From NCBI RefSeq assembly GCF_902459465.1, contig NC_047063.1, positions 16,119,343 to 16,183,342 on the forward strand: a stretch of 64,000 bases of DNA. Reading direction: 5' to 3'. Source of the DNA: Asterias rubens (lineage: Eukaryota > Echinodermata > Asteroidea > Forcipulatida > Asteriidae). Of this stretch, positions 48,001 to 60,695 are shown piece after piece (the stretch's first letter is position 1; every line of letters starts with the position of its first letter). Below the pieces are notes generated by a model, which ran no database searches, had not been told where the DNA came from, and saw only the letters and a list, made by a program, of their open reading frames with translations. The position numbers and the translations under genes are program-made.

Positions 48001-51000
48001 TCAACGTAGCTTTTTTCATGGCTCTGGCGGCTCTTCCTTTTTCAGTAAGTTTCCGATGCCATTTTTCTGTGTTCTTTGAACTTATGGAACATGTTGGGCA
48101 ATAATTTTAAAAGTGACTTAAATGTAGGCTCCGCTCTAAAAGATTACTTTTCATTAACTAAAAAGCTGATTGTTATAGTTGATCAAGGCTCAATGCCACC
48201 TCTATTTGATAATGTTTCTTTCTTTATTCAACCAACACTTATCTTTGACAAGGACCAACATTTGATTGACAATTACCAAGGTTTTTAATTTGGTATTTTT
48301 GTATGTCTGATTTAGTTTGCAGTGAACTGGTACGTGAAGGGTCGGCCGTTTGCTAGTTCTGAGCCTCTACCCCACTGGTTGACACTGATGCCCATGTACC
48401 TCTGGATTGTTGTCTTCTTCGGTCAAGCTCACAAGGTGCTGTATAATGCATGGAATGTTTGTGAATCGTTAATGTTTAACATGTGCAACGGTGGGAATAT
48501 GTTTATATGAATTGTTCAGCGAGCCAAAGCCGAGGTGAATGGAATGTTGCATCTTTCAACAATTGAAATACTCTCTACAATGGATGACATTTTTGATTTT
48601 TGATTTTTTTTTTTTTTTTTTTTTTTTGATAGAAATAACACACAGGTAAATCTTTGTAATTTGGGTTGGGAAAAACCAATCAACAAGATGTTATTCTTGC
48701 ATCAACTACCAGGCCATTTTGTAAAGCTGTGAAAGCCACTTTGTAGTCAGTCGTGCGATGATAATCATCGAACCAGTGAAAAAGCTAACATGCTTGTGCA
48801 ATGACAAACTGGCTGGTGTTGCTAGCCAGTCACTAAAAAAAATAAAAGCAAAACCTATCACTCTTTGAATCTCTGGCTAACAATATGATGCAGTTTCATA
48901 GTTAAACCATGGTAAGTTATTGAATGTTCTAATTGCAAAGTTATTTTCTTTGATGCATGACATTCTGTTTCTCTGCGTTTGAATTTAGGAGGAGAGATTT
49001 CTGTTTCCCATCTACCCATTCTTCATCTTAGGAGCGGCCATTACAATGTCTTCCATACAGGTGAGGAAATCATCAACCAGTTCTAGACGTTTGGTTTTCT
49101 AAAACTTACTCATCTCATTTAGGTTCAAACCCCACTGTGGTTATTATACCTTTTTACTATTGTGCAGTTGTTGTTGTATATATCAGTATCTGCCCTTTTA
49201 TCTTGCTATGGAAGTTTACTTTTTAACTTTCTATTTAGGTCTTTACTCTTTCTCTATTGTATCACTTTTTACCATTGGTATTTTATATTGGTGTGTTTAT
49301 GTGTAAACAAATCATTCTATGAAGGTTTACTTTGAAACTTTCTATTTAGGCCTATGTTCTTTTTCTATTGTACCGTTTAGCCTGTTTTTAACGTTGGTAT
49401 TTATATTTGTTTGTTCAGGGCCAAAGGAATTTTCTATGCAGTGACAAAAAGTGTTATATTGAATTGTACTGTTTCTTGTAGACTCAATGTATTTAGCAAC
49501 CGTAGTGTGCATTAAATTGATAAACCTGACACGGCTAGCTGAGCTTCTTTTTTAATTTTTTTTATTATTTTATTTTATATATATTATCATATTTAATTTA
49601 GATTGCAAGTCCTGTATTTTTCATTTCCTTTTAACGTATTCGAGTTATAATTCTAAATATTAAATTTGTTTAGTATTGTAACTGAAAAGTGCATTGAGAT
49701 TATTTGGTAATGTACGCTATATCAAATTTAATTGTTATCATTTAACACCCAAGGAGTTTGGTTAATTTCTTCAAACTAACTTTAAAACATTCTATAATTT
49801 CTTTACCACTAGAAACTGTACCATCATCTCTTCACTCCATACAAACCCCAACATTACACATGGTCTTCAAACTGGCTGGCAGCTACTGTTGCTGTGTTAT
49901 TTACTGTACTTTCTCTATCAAGATCAGCCGCACTCTTCTTTGGTAAGACATCATTTTAATTTATTTATTCCCAACCAAGTAAAAAAGAAATTTTAAAAAT
50001 TGTTTTCTAGCAGAAATCGGGAAAGTACTGAGTATTCAGTGCAAACACACATCAGTGTTTTGGTAAATCAAAAAATGTTCTTTCTCGCAGATGCAAATTT
50101 AACATCTATTAAATCATTGCGATACCCGTTGCTAAAATAAAGGATTTGAGCTGCCTCCAGCTACAGGGCAATTTGGGGGGTCTAGTTGGTAAGACACTGC
50201 TGTAGAATGGCAAAGGTCGTGGGTTCGAATCCCACCCTGTTTTTTTTTTTTTGCAGAATTCAGGAAAGTACAGAGTATACAGTGCTTACACACATCAGTG
50301 TATGGGTAAAACCAAACATTTTTCTTTATTCAGGTGAGGTTTATAGTAACACCATGTGTATAACTCTTTTGATTAGTGCTGGTTCTGTTGGTTCTGAAAA
50401 GAACCGATAGTTGACAACTCTAGATTTACACTTGGTGCTACCGCAAACCTCATCTGATTATACTCCCACCAGACTCATTTTACTTGATCAAATCACACTG
50501 GTGCTGGCACTTTGGTAGGGTAGGTTAATCTTTGCTAAAAATAACACCTATTTTGACAAAATAATAACGTCTCCAGACTTGTAACTGGTAGTTTGTTTGC
50601 TTTGACAGGTTACCACACCCCTCTGGATGTCTACCCTCTTCTAGGTAGTATAGCTGATGATAAAGCAATACATACATTACCCCCTGATCGGCCCGTCAAT
50701 GTCTGCGTTGGTAAGGAGTGGTATCGATTCCCAAGTAGCTTCTTCCTTCCTGACAAGTAAGAAAGCATTTTTCCTTGTGTTGTATCTTTTATGAAGCTTT
50801 TTACTCAACCCTTCTTGTTGAGTTGGTCAACCTCTATGGTTATCTCCTGTGTGGAGAGAAGCAATTATAAAGTGCCTTGCTCAAGGACACAAGTGTTGCG
50901 ATTCACCAGGCCAGGATTGGAACAAACATTCTGTAAATTACACCCCCAACCCTAGCAGTGCTCAGCCTAAAAGATTGCTAATGCCATGCATTTAATAATA

Positions 51001-54000
51001 TATACATGTAAATAAGTTCTTGGTTTTTTAAGTACAAATTCTAGAAGCAATCAAGGCATACATAAAATTCATGGTCAATTTAACCTGCTAATTCAGCAGG
51101 TCTGCTTGGACTCTGCTAAGGTTAAGCATCAAAGCAGAGTACCATTGACACACGGGACACATTGTTTTGGTCCTGTTTTTTTGGCCTGCATGGAGACATT
51201 CAGGGGAAAACACAATTTTGAACCAAGATCCACCCATTCAATTTCAGCTGGAGGTTACAGTTCATTGAGTCTGAGTTCAGAGGTCAACTACCTAAGCAAT
51301 ATGGGCCAGGAGAAGATGCAACTAGAATCATTCCAACAGATATGAATGAATTTAACCTGGAAGAAACATCTAGATATGTGAGTACTTCAGTTGATAGCCG
51401 GATCAACATCTCTCAAGGGAAGCATTTTTCTAACTTAATGGCACTGTGATTGTCAAAACCAGTTTTCTCACTTGGTGTATCCCAACATATGAATAAAATA
51501 ACAAATCTGTGAAAATTTGGGCCAATTGGTCATCGAAATTGCAGGTGAAAAATGAAAGAAAAAACACCCTTGTTGCGTTTTCAGATGCATAACAAAAGAC
51601 TTCAGCTGAATTCTTTTGTTATATGAGTGAGAGACAGTCTCTTTCTAAAAAACTACTTTACTTCAGAGGTAGCAGTTTCTCACAATGTTTTATACTACCA
51701 ACCTCTACCCATTGCTAGTTTTTATGCTAACGATTGTTTTGAGTAATTACCAAAAGTGCCTAGTGCCTTTAACTTATTGTTCAGATGTTTTATTGCCTTG
51801 TTGTTTTATTGCATCATTTTTTATACTGGTTTCATCATATATTAATGTGTTTTACTGCTATTTTTTATTATCGTTATTATTATTAATGTAATGGAACCCC
51901 CTGCAGCAGAAACAGAGCAACTTTCTGTAAAATTTTTGGTGCTTAGATTATCTTAAGCAGCTCTGTAAAATTCAAACCTGGTTAGAAATGTCTACTTATC
52001 TTTAAAAAAAGGGAAAACAAATTAATGTTCTTGTTAACAATTTAAATTAATTTGCTTTCAAGTCAATGATCAAACAATCGATTAATTCCCTGATGTGAAA
52101 TGTTTGTATTATTTTGTTTTGTTTCAGCTTGACATTTCAAAATGCCATTACCTGATTGATCTGGACCTACCCCAAGAAACACTGAGAGAACCTCGCTACT
52201 CCCGCAGAGAAGATGAATGGGAGATCGTTGGTAGCATGCCGTATCTAGATTCACAAAGGTACCAAGCAATATCCTTGGCTAAATAACAACACAATACATA
52301 AATAGGAATACAGGTATAATAGAAGCAGTCAAGTGAAAATACATTAGGGGAGAGAGAGGGGCAATTACTGTGTTTTCATAAATCTTCCACTGAATAAGTG
52401 CAAAAAATCAACCATAACAGAGTCTTTCTCAAAGTGTAAATGACAACACAACACACATAAACATACATTGTTTACAATTGTCACAGAAGCAGTCTAGTGG
52501 AAATACATGAATAGGGGCAGGTTTAAAGCACAAAGAAAAACCTATGGTGAAAGCCTTTTTTTTTCTGTGATTTTATAAATCTTTAAATGAAGTCTAAAAT
52601 GACAACACAACACGCATACACATTGTATGCAATTATCACAGAAGCAGTCTAGTGTAAATACATGAATAGAGAGAAAGAGAGAGAGTTGTTTGACTGCTTC
52701 TTTCATGCTTTTATACCTGTTTTGTGCGTTGTGTTGTGTTGCCATTTAGCCTTCGGCTCGAAAAGCCGGGCAATTAAGTATTTTTCTGCAGTTATTCCAT
52801 AGTTCCTTTCCGGTGGGAAGCAGTTTGAGACAGCTAATCCTATTTAGTCCTGTGAATAATTCTTCAACTAATAAATCACAATGTCAACTGAGCAGATAAA
52901 AATAGGTCTCAGTTGACGGAGCACTGGCACGTAAATCCTGAGGCTGTTGATGCACATTCCATTCTTGTAAATGTTTTCTTTGTTCACCCAGTAGTTTCTA
53001 TCAACAGGCTTGATATTCTTCTTACTTAAGTCTGATTTCTGATTATTTTTTTTTCCCCTGGGAAAAATCTGAAAATTTGTGATTGAATAGTCTGAAAAGT
53101 CTATAAGAGCATATGCAATGTGTACATGTAGGTCAGCGCTTGAACTCAGTTAAATGTCCCTGCTTTTTTCCAAGGACCAAATAATAATAATAATTACCAA
53201 TTCTTATACAACGCATTTCACAATAACCACATCAATGCGATTTACATTAGTGCCCTGGTCATAGGGCCAATAACATCCCTTTTTTTAACGTTTCTTAGCT
53301 CCCTTGGGAGTTTACAACCTGGGCAACAGTTTATATCGCTCCAAAGGCTTTTTCATTCACAATATCAACCTCTACCCTCGCAGGTACCCATTTATACCCC
53401 TGGGTGAAGAGAAGCAATTATAGCAAAGTATCTTGCTCAAGGACACAAGTGTCACGACCGGGATTCGAACCCACACTCCGGTGAATTAGCACCAGAACTT
53501 GAATTGGATGCTCTTAACCACTCGGCCGTGACACTTTAATACCATGCCTGTATCAATTAATTTCTGTCCTACGTAAAACATATTTTGGAATCATTATTCC
53601 TCAGGTCTCATTGGCTCCGTTTTTTTTTTTGCCCTGAGAAAAATCAGAAAATGTGTGATAAAAAATAGCCTGAACAGTCTATAACGGCCTGTTCAGTGTG
53701 TACCTGCTTTTTTCCAAGGACCAAATACCATGCTTGTATCAATTAATTTCTACCCTATGTTAGGCTTAGTAAGGCTATGTAAGGTTATGTAAGGCTATGT
53801 AAAGCTGTAAGGCTTTGATTTATATTGTGCTTATCTTGGTTACTGGTGTACTTTTCTTAAACTGTTTACTACATGTATGTAATTTTCTTGTGCAATTTTT
53901 AATGTTGTGCGCCCCCGAACAGGCTGGTCCTGGAGAGAGGGCAATACAAAAGTTATTAATAACTATTATGTAAACAACTTCTGTGGACCATTATTTCTCA

Positions 54001-54149
54001 GGTCTCATCAGTTCTTCAGAGCATTCTTCATTCCGTTTGTATCGGGGAGATACGTCAAGCATGGTGACTATAATATTCTGAAGACGAAACGAAGGAAGAT
54101 CAGCAAGAAGAAAACTGCTCCAAAAGATGGTCCTACAGAGACGAAATGA
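42046..54149 (+). CDS. ALG9: ALG9 alpha-1,2-mannosyltransferase (ER, dolichol pathway)
   Basis: ALG9 adds the seventh and ninth mannoses to the lumenal lipid-linked oligosaccharide used for N-glycosylation (GT22 family, Dol-P-Man donor). Seventeen exons join in frame: 42046-42122, 42962-43106, 43946-44080, 44561-44631, 45124-45212, 45789-45862, 46247-46308, 46749-46836, 47568-47673, 47956-48044, 48316-48435, 48989-49060, 49813-49942, 50609-50756, 51248-51377, 52128-52258, 54002-54149. The product is 604 aa (human 611). Diagnostic blocks seen: DCDETFNYWEP at 64-74 with the family's lumenal acidic loop, GFQTWEYSPAYAIRSYAYLL, SSAAFLPSSFSMY, KLVIAPLNIV, INGFLNFNVAF, HKEERFLFP and VNVCVGKEWYRFPSSF. 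The centre is strongly hydrophobic with many membrane segments; the C-terminus is lysine-rich. A MITE begins 8 bp after the stop codon and is probably in the 3' UTR. Confidence 0.96.
43124..43236. repeat. Hairpin in ALG9 intron 2
   Basis: 'cagctgatttcacaaaactt' returns inverted as 'tgttgtgaaatcagctg', with 'acgtttatgg' pairing inside. It begins 17 bp after exon 2. Confidence 0.8.
43571..43592. repeat. Poly-C tract
   Basis: About 22 consecutive c in ALG9 intron 2; a likely sequencing and polymerase-slippage site. Confidence 0.95.
44801..45090. mobile_element. TTAA MITE, internally deleted copy
   Basis: Starts 'ttaaaggcactggagtggac', ends 'taattaccaacagtgtcc'. The central palindrome is missing. 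It ends 33 bp before ALG9 exon 5. Confidence 0.8.
45963..46139. mobile_element. 177-bp MITE with TGACGTCA-like sites in its terminal repeats
   Basis: 'aatagaccttatgca' at the left and its inverse 'tgcataaggtctatt' at the right; each arm carries a tgacgtcat site. In ALG9 intron 6. Confidence 0.8.
47248..47307. repeat. Direct 30-bp duplication with an internal palindrome
   Basis: 'tgctaaatcaattttaaaaa' is present twice in tandem, each copy followed by 'ttgttgttt'. In ALG9 intron 8. Confidence 0.85.
50170..50320 (+). mobile_element. tRNA-derived SINE, second family, sense copy
   Basis: The A-box-like 'tctagttggtaagacactgc' and the B box 'gggttcgaatcccac' are followed by a T-run and 'acacacatcagtgta'. 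It pairs with the antisense copy at 16255-16436; tail fragments occur near 49995-50060 and 43690-43780. It lies in ALG9 intron 13. Confidence 0.72.
51435..51772. mobile_element. TTAA MITE copy, shortened
   Basis: Left 'ttaatggcactgtgattg', right 'gtgcctagtgcctttaa'. In ALG9 intron 15. Confidence 0.8.
52283..52690. repeat. Three direct repeats of about 155 bp in ALG9 intron 16
   Basis: The core 'cacagaagcagtctagtg' followed by 'aaatacatgaatag' occurs near 52485 and 52640, with a diverged first copy near 52315. 'aatgacaacacaacac' starts the second and third copies. Confidence 0.75.
53180..53545 (-). mobile_element. tRNA-derived SINE, Ser/Leu-like family, near full-length antisense copy
   Basis: On the minus strand the head reads 'ggccgagtggttaagagc' (A box) and 'gggttcgaatcccgg' (B box), then 'ttgagcaagat', 'gaggttgatattgtgaatga' and a tail 'tgtgaaatgcgttgtataag'. 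This is the best copy in the window. Shorter pieces lie at 6240-6570, 15600-15900 and 50830-50920. A direct repeat flanks it: blocks near 53040-53190 recur at 53625-53735. Confidence 0.78.
53758..53816 (+). repeat. Short tandem repeat of taaggctatg
   Basis: About five imperfect 10-bp units in ALG9 intron 16. Confidence 0.8.
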
Positions 54150-57139
54150 GCATTCATTAAAGGCACTGGACAGAATTGCTCAAAATAATTGTTAGGCTTG
54201 GTAAATGAGCAATGGAGTTGAGCTGTTGATAGTATAAAACATTGTGGGAAATGGCTCCCTCTGAAGTAACATAATTTTTGAGCAAGAGGTAATTTCCCAC
54301 TCAAATATTAAAAGACTCTAGGCATCTAAAAGCACACATACTTGTGCAATAAGGGTTTTTTTTCTATCATTATTCTCTCGTGGAACTTCGATAACAAACT
54401 GAGTCCAAAGTTTCACAGATTTGTTATTTTATGTCCAAAATTGTTTGGATACACCAAGTGAGAATACTGATCTTTGACAATAACTAAAAGTGTCCAGTGC
54501 CTTTAAGGCTACCAATTAAAGTGTCCAGCCGTCGATTTCACCAAACTCTTCCTCACTTACGATTAATCTTAGGCCTTAGGATGGGTTCAGTTCCGTATCC
54601 AAATACATAGAACGCATTGAACCCATCCTAAGTTAGGACGGGTTACTCGGCTGCTGTACCTTTAAGGCTACCATTTCAAGGTAGGGTCGTACTTTGGTAA
54701 TGACCCTACAAACAAAATTCTGTAACTTTCATTGGAAAGCTTACCTGTCACGAAGATGATAATGGTATTAAGCATTCTGTGAAACTATTCTGTCTGGAAA
54801 CTCCCCTGTTGATTTTAAATCAATAAAGGTATATAAAAAAAAATGGAATCTCAAAAGAGATTCAAATTTGTGGGTGTCCGTTTGTGAATGCTGCGCCTGG
54901 AGATGCGATTGGTACCAGCTGCCACCAAGATTAACGTGGATAGATTCAGTGTTCTTGATGAAAATACTGTGACATTTGTTTTGCTTCTTTTTTTTTCAAC
55001 AAGAAGATACTGTTTTCAGTTGAAACTTTTATAGCTGACTTATATTGTATCTTAAGTGGCAATTTGGCCCCAAAATCAGCATTACTTTGACAAAATCAAC
55101 CTGTATGACCCTTACTTTAAATGCTGTACTGAAGTTTTGAGGTGTGTAGGAGGAACATTTTTTATATATTTTTAATTTTAGTTATTCTAAAAAAAAAACA
55201 ATTAGAACACAAATTTGAAAGGAAAACAAGCAAGGGTTCTGTGATTGCTGGTTTTTCCCTGATTATTGTTTTTAAGTGATCACTTTGTAAGCTGATAAGG
55301 AATAAATAATTTAAAGTTTATTTTATATCACGATCAGGAGACAAACAATTTTTTTTATTTTTAAAAGTATCAAAGTAACAGTTTATAAATTATTCTTTGT
55401 GATTTGAAACTTATTGGAAAGTATCATAGAGTTGGTCCTATTTTATATAAAGATTTGACAAGTTGTGATGAAAAGTAAATTGTACATTATCGTCCTGGAC
55501 AAGAATGAAACATCCATTCTAATCTTCTTGAGAAATATCTTCCAGTAGATCTTTTACTGTAAAATAAAACTTCTCATATAAAATTCATGGCATAATAAGA
55601 TAACTTTTCTTTGGGGGTTTTTGTGGTTGATGAAAATGGTATAGGCCTTATATTGACCACTGGAAATGAACTTGAATAAGCCTTAACAAAAATTGAAACT
55701 AAGAAATATTATTTTGAATAAGTAGCAAACACGTTGTCTTAAAATACATTTGGAGATAATTATTGACTAAATACCATTCACATTATTAATTTTGAAACAT
55801 CATACAATTCGGTCTCAGTGGCATTGTTTTTCTCTATTGCTAAATAAAAAGAAAGCAAATCTGGTATTGCGATACTGACAGTCATATTTACCCAATGTTA
55901 GTTTATTAAAGTTAAAGTTTCTAATACTAACAAGAAAATCTGCCAGAAATGCAAACTGAAACTAACAATTTTAACTCGCTGGAAGTTTCCGCTGAAAAAA
56001 AAATAATGGACCCCTTGTGCCCCTAAAGTTTTACCTTACAGCTTTGCAGCTGGTAACGATTGAATATTATTACTGACAAAAACCGAAAGCAGAAACCCGA
56101 AAATCGAGGGCAGCCCCGGGCTGCAGGCCCCGCCCAAACTTTTCCCGCTGGAACTGTCACAAACATTTTTGCCCAATAGCGCTTAAACCATACCCACCCT
56201 GTTGTCCTTTGTTTTTCAGACAATTCTTGCTATCTTATATTTGATGACATTTTTTCCCAAAATCTCTCAATAGTTTAAGAAAAGTTTGTTGGAAAAGAAA
56301 GTGTGGGGATAAGTTATGTATTCTGAAAAGTTGTTTCCATTTTTCCGTAACCCTTTTCAACCTACTGCTAGTGTTATACCACTCACGCTCTTAAAAGGGG
56401 CGGTGTTCCGGTTATGTTTTCTGCTCTGAACAAGTAGTTCCAGCCAGTCCTCTTGGCTTTAGAAGACAGCGTTTTAAAAGTGTTAAAAGGAAACATTTCT
56501 CAATGTATAAATGATTGTGGAAAGGTTTTTACATTATTGTGAACCCTTTTCAACCCAGTGTTACTACACTCATGCTCTCCGGTTATGTTTTCTGCCCTGA
56601 ACAGGCAATTCCCATCCTCGTGGTTTTGGAAGACGTAGCGTAAAGTGTATTTACATTTAATAGTAAGAGAAAGTTGTGAGATGACAGAATATCTCTTAGC
56701 TGGAATATATTTTTTTAAGAAAGTTTGATTCCAAAACAGACTGTCGTGTTGCGTGTATACTTATGTGTGTCGAAATAACATAACCCGACTGCAAGATCAA
56801 ATATCAAAAGTTATTTGTCTCCAAATATCGCTTAGGCCCAAGGCACTGTATGTGGGGCATGCAATAACTGGCTTTCCATTCAAGCACATAACACTTATTT
56901 ACCGCCAAAAAGTAGCAAGGCACTTCATTTCAATGGCAGCGAAATATTACAACGGGGAGGGGTTGGCACTTCCGCGGTTGACTGCACTTGCCATTATTAA
57001 GCCATGTTTTTACAATTTCTTTCATATCTAAACTTGCTGTTCTTGGATTTACTAAAGAACCGAGCTCACTCATAAGTGTGAACATCACTTTAAAGTACTT
57101 GTACTTGACGTTCCTTTTGACACTGTGTGTAGTAAGAGT
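54150..57139. other. ALG9 3' region and intergenic DNA
   Basis: Immediately after ALG9 lies a TTAA MITE (54157-54506), then an inverted repeat (54527-54655). AATAAA-type polyadenylation candidates occur near 54823 and 55305. From 55600 to 57139 no gene or clear repeat was recognised; a decayed direct repeat ('ccggttatgttttctgc') is present at 56409 and 56579. Confidence 0.55.
54157..54506. mobile_element. TTAA MITE in the ALG9 3' UTR region
   Basis: TTAAAGGCACTGGACAG at the left, GTGTCCAGTGCCTTTAA at the right. It starts 8 bp after the ALG9 stop codon. Confidence 0.85.
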
Positions 57140-60100
57140 ATGACACAAAGTAGTGAGCCAAGTTACGATCGCATGGACATCGATTTATTTCAGTCCAACA
57201 AAATGTCTTCATCCAGCCCTCGTTTCCAAACTGTAGCTGTGGTTCTTATTGGTGTAGTGGCTGCTATTGCATTGGTGTTTTCAGCGATAGCTTTGGCTCG
57301 ACCTGGGACAATGACAATTGCTGGTGGTCAGGTACAAGCAAACACTGGAGTCGCAGGTATGGTTAAAAAAATACGTTCTCAATAACATTGATTCAATGGC
57401 ATGGTGGGCGTAGTTATCGTATGCATGCGTGAACGCGAGTGGTGGATGTGTGACCACGGGACCAATTTCATAATGAATGTAAGCACAAAAACTTGCTAAT
57501 CATAGAGAAACTTTGCTTTATAGAAACAGGTTACCAGCCAAAATTACATTAAGTTTACATTGTGGTGATTGGTGTCCCGCTCAATGTTACCACCACCTCA
57601 TATTCCAGTTAATTTGTGTAACCGAATGTGTGCCCTATAGCACCATTGTAAATCAATGTCTTTTTAAGGGGTTTTGTTTTCGTTTGTTAAGTTAGGATAA
57701 TCATCCATAAAGATTATTCCGTAATAAATGAACAAGAACATCAACAAAGCCTAGGTTAAAGTGTGCATTGAGGATGTTCACTTTACGTAAAGTGGAAATG
57801 GTTATCAAGCTCCATTCAAAGTTTGAATTAGACAACTTGCATCCACGCCATCATCTGAAAAGGTCAGATAAAACAACGAGAAAAACCTCACTCTTTGTCG
57901 TTCATATTTTTGTAATGCGTATTTGTGTGGTGATAAAGATTCTTTTTTTTATACCTTTTTTCTTTCAAAATCTAGAGGATGCTTCTAAGATCTGGGTGTT
58001 CGCAATTGGGCACGATGGCAGCAGGGTGGAATATATGTAAGTGCTATTATGGGCGTCATGCAGTTAGAACAATAGAGATACAAAGAGACAATTATAGTGT
58101 TAGGAATAAAACCGCAATATAGCGGTCTGTATATTTCGGCAAATTCTGGGAAATCAACTTTTACGTAACCCAAACTATATACCTTTAAATAAATAAATTA
58201 AAATAATTACTTTGTTCCTGTCTCTCTTTCTATTTCGGTCAGCGATGAATTGTCTGGTACGGTACGAGGGCTTCCACGTTGACATCGTTGAGGCAGGTAA
58301 GATTTAGTAGTAAATGGCAATAGTGTATAGTCTTTTGTGTTAAGAAATTTGTTTAATAATAATATTTGTTTAATGCAAGTTCGCCCAATAAAACAAGCCA
58401 CTCTTATGGGGCTATAAGAACAACAATTATTTATTGTGAAAATAATTATATTCCTCTTTAAACAATCTAGATTGTAGGATTGAGGGAAACATGCACCAGG
58501 CAAGGAGTTCCAAAGAGATGCAGTAAGTGGAATAATGGAATAAAGCTGTTGGAATAGCTCATTAATTGTTATTCCTAAAGACTGTAACAGATTTATACTT
58601 CCTTTTTTAAACAATCTTTCTAACATCCTCTAGTGTGTGCCCGAGCCAACAAGAATTGCCGACTGATGTGGGATGTATATGAGAATTGCTACAGGTCAAA
58701 GGTTGGAGAGAGACCACGCCCAGGGGTGGGGCTTGTGAGTGGTTGGTACGACGGGTGTACTGGTAGGTTGGGTCAAAGTGTCTACTGCTTTGTTGTTACA
58801 CATTTTGGAACCACCAAAAGGTTTTGAATAACAAGGAATTTAGGAATATAATGAATATAAAGGAATGGACACCTTTTGGTAATACAATTAATAATTGACA
58901 AAGACATTCTCACTGGCTGAATCACAACATCATCAAAATAACAAACCTGTGCAAATTTGATTCAATTGGTCTTCGAAGTTGCAAGAAAATAATGAATTAT
59001 CCATAATCTGCATTTTGTTTCAAATATGAATACTTTTCTGATTGCTTATAACAGGTTGGTTTAGCACTAACGAGAGAGCAGTCTCTGTGTCATTCACTAA
59101 ACCATTCCGTAAACCTCAAGAAAGCGTGTTTTTCGTGAAGAAGGGAAACCCCGGAAACTTCATGGCTAACGACTTAACCGGCAAGACCATCGGGTTCATT
59201 GATGGATTTTCTTCAAACGAGCACTGCATTAAACGGACACAAGTGACGGTGAGGGCGTTTAATCAAGTTTTGCGCCCATGTTAGGCGTGAACTTGTGAGT
59301 TTTGTGCTCCTCAAGCGATCACGTTTGATCGCTAGCTAGACCACCTTGCACCCAATCCAATAGTTAGCGCTTGCACAGTCAGTGGGAATTTGCGAAATAA
59401 TGTGTATGATTATAAACCCTTTACCCTCATAATGCTGCCAAAATGCAAATGTTTTTTTAATCACGGTTGTTTCAGTTGTAACCTTTGTTGGTGTATTTTG
59501 TTGTATTTATTTAAACATGTTTTGATGATTTTGTTTCAGTTGTAACCTTGAGATCAAGGGTTTTTATTAGTTTGTGAGCTTTTCTTCTTTTCTTCTTAAT
59601 GATTTCATTTCTTGAGGGGCCATGATGCCAATACTGGATGACACTTTGTACTGTTGTCAAACAATAACCAGTGATTTCCTCTCTGCTTCACTTTTATAGG
59701 GAGGGGATCTTCCACCTGGCAGGATTAAGCATTTTATATCCAGCGAGAGTGTTGTACAAGCAGTTAATAATCTGGAGGTACAGTACACGCCAATTTTGCA
59801 GTTTGACCGTGTGTGAACTATCATACTAATGAGTCAAATAAAGCAAAATTTAACTGGGTTGGTTTTACTGTTTTAAAGCCATTTGACACTTTCGGTACAG
59901 AAAAAAAATGAAAGTTGGTTCACAGATTTACAAATACAGGGTTTACAGAAGGTAATGGTGAAAGACTTCTTTTGAAATATTATTCCATGAAATGCTTCAC
60001 TTTTTGAGAAAACATTAAAACGATATCAATTCTCGATGTCGAGAATTACCGAGTTATTTTAAACACATAAATGACAAGGCGAAACGTGCGGAAACAAGGG

Positions 60101-60658
60101 TGGGTTTTCCCGTTATTTTCTCCCGACTCCGATCATGACCGATTGAGCCTAAATTTTCACATGTTTGTTATTTTGTGTAGAAGTTGTGATACACGAAGTA
60201 TGGGCCTTGGACATTACTGTTTACCGTAAGTGTCCAATGGCTTAAAATTGATGTTTTATTTGTCACTGTTACAAGAACACAGCGTATTGCTAGGCCTACA
60301 TACAGTAAAGGTACCGTAAAAAAAAACTAAAATTGCAGAATGTGACGTAAGGAAAGTTGGAAATGAAAGCACCTTCATGCGGCAAAATAGTAAATTAGTA
60401 TTTTGTTTGTTTAAGGCGCTGGACTCCTTTGGTAATTGTCAAAGACCAACATTCTCACTTGGTGTATCCCAACATGCATAAAATAACGACTCTGAAAAAT
60501 TTGACTCAATTGGTCATCGAAGTTGCAAGAGGATAATGAAAGAAAAATTCACCATTGTTGCATAAATGTGTGTGCTTTCAGGTGCGTAATAAAAGGCTTC
60601 ATCTGAAGTATTTTGTTATTAATTGAGTGAGAAATTACCTCTTTTCTAAAAAAAAAAA

Positions 60659-60695
<37 letters not shown>

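Noticed and set aside
57125-57139. Extended start of the solute-binding protein at a GTG
   Set aside because: A GTG start is unlikely in an animal gene; the first ATG in the frame is at 57140.
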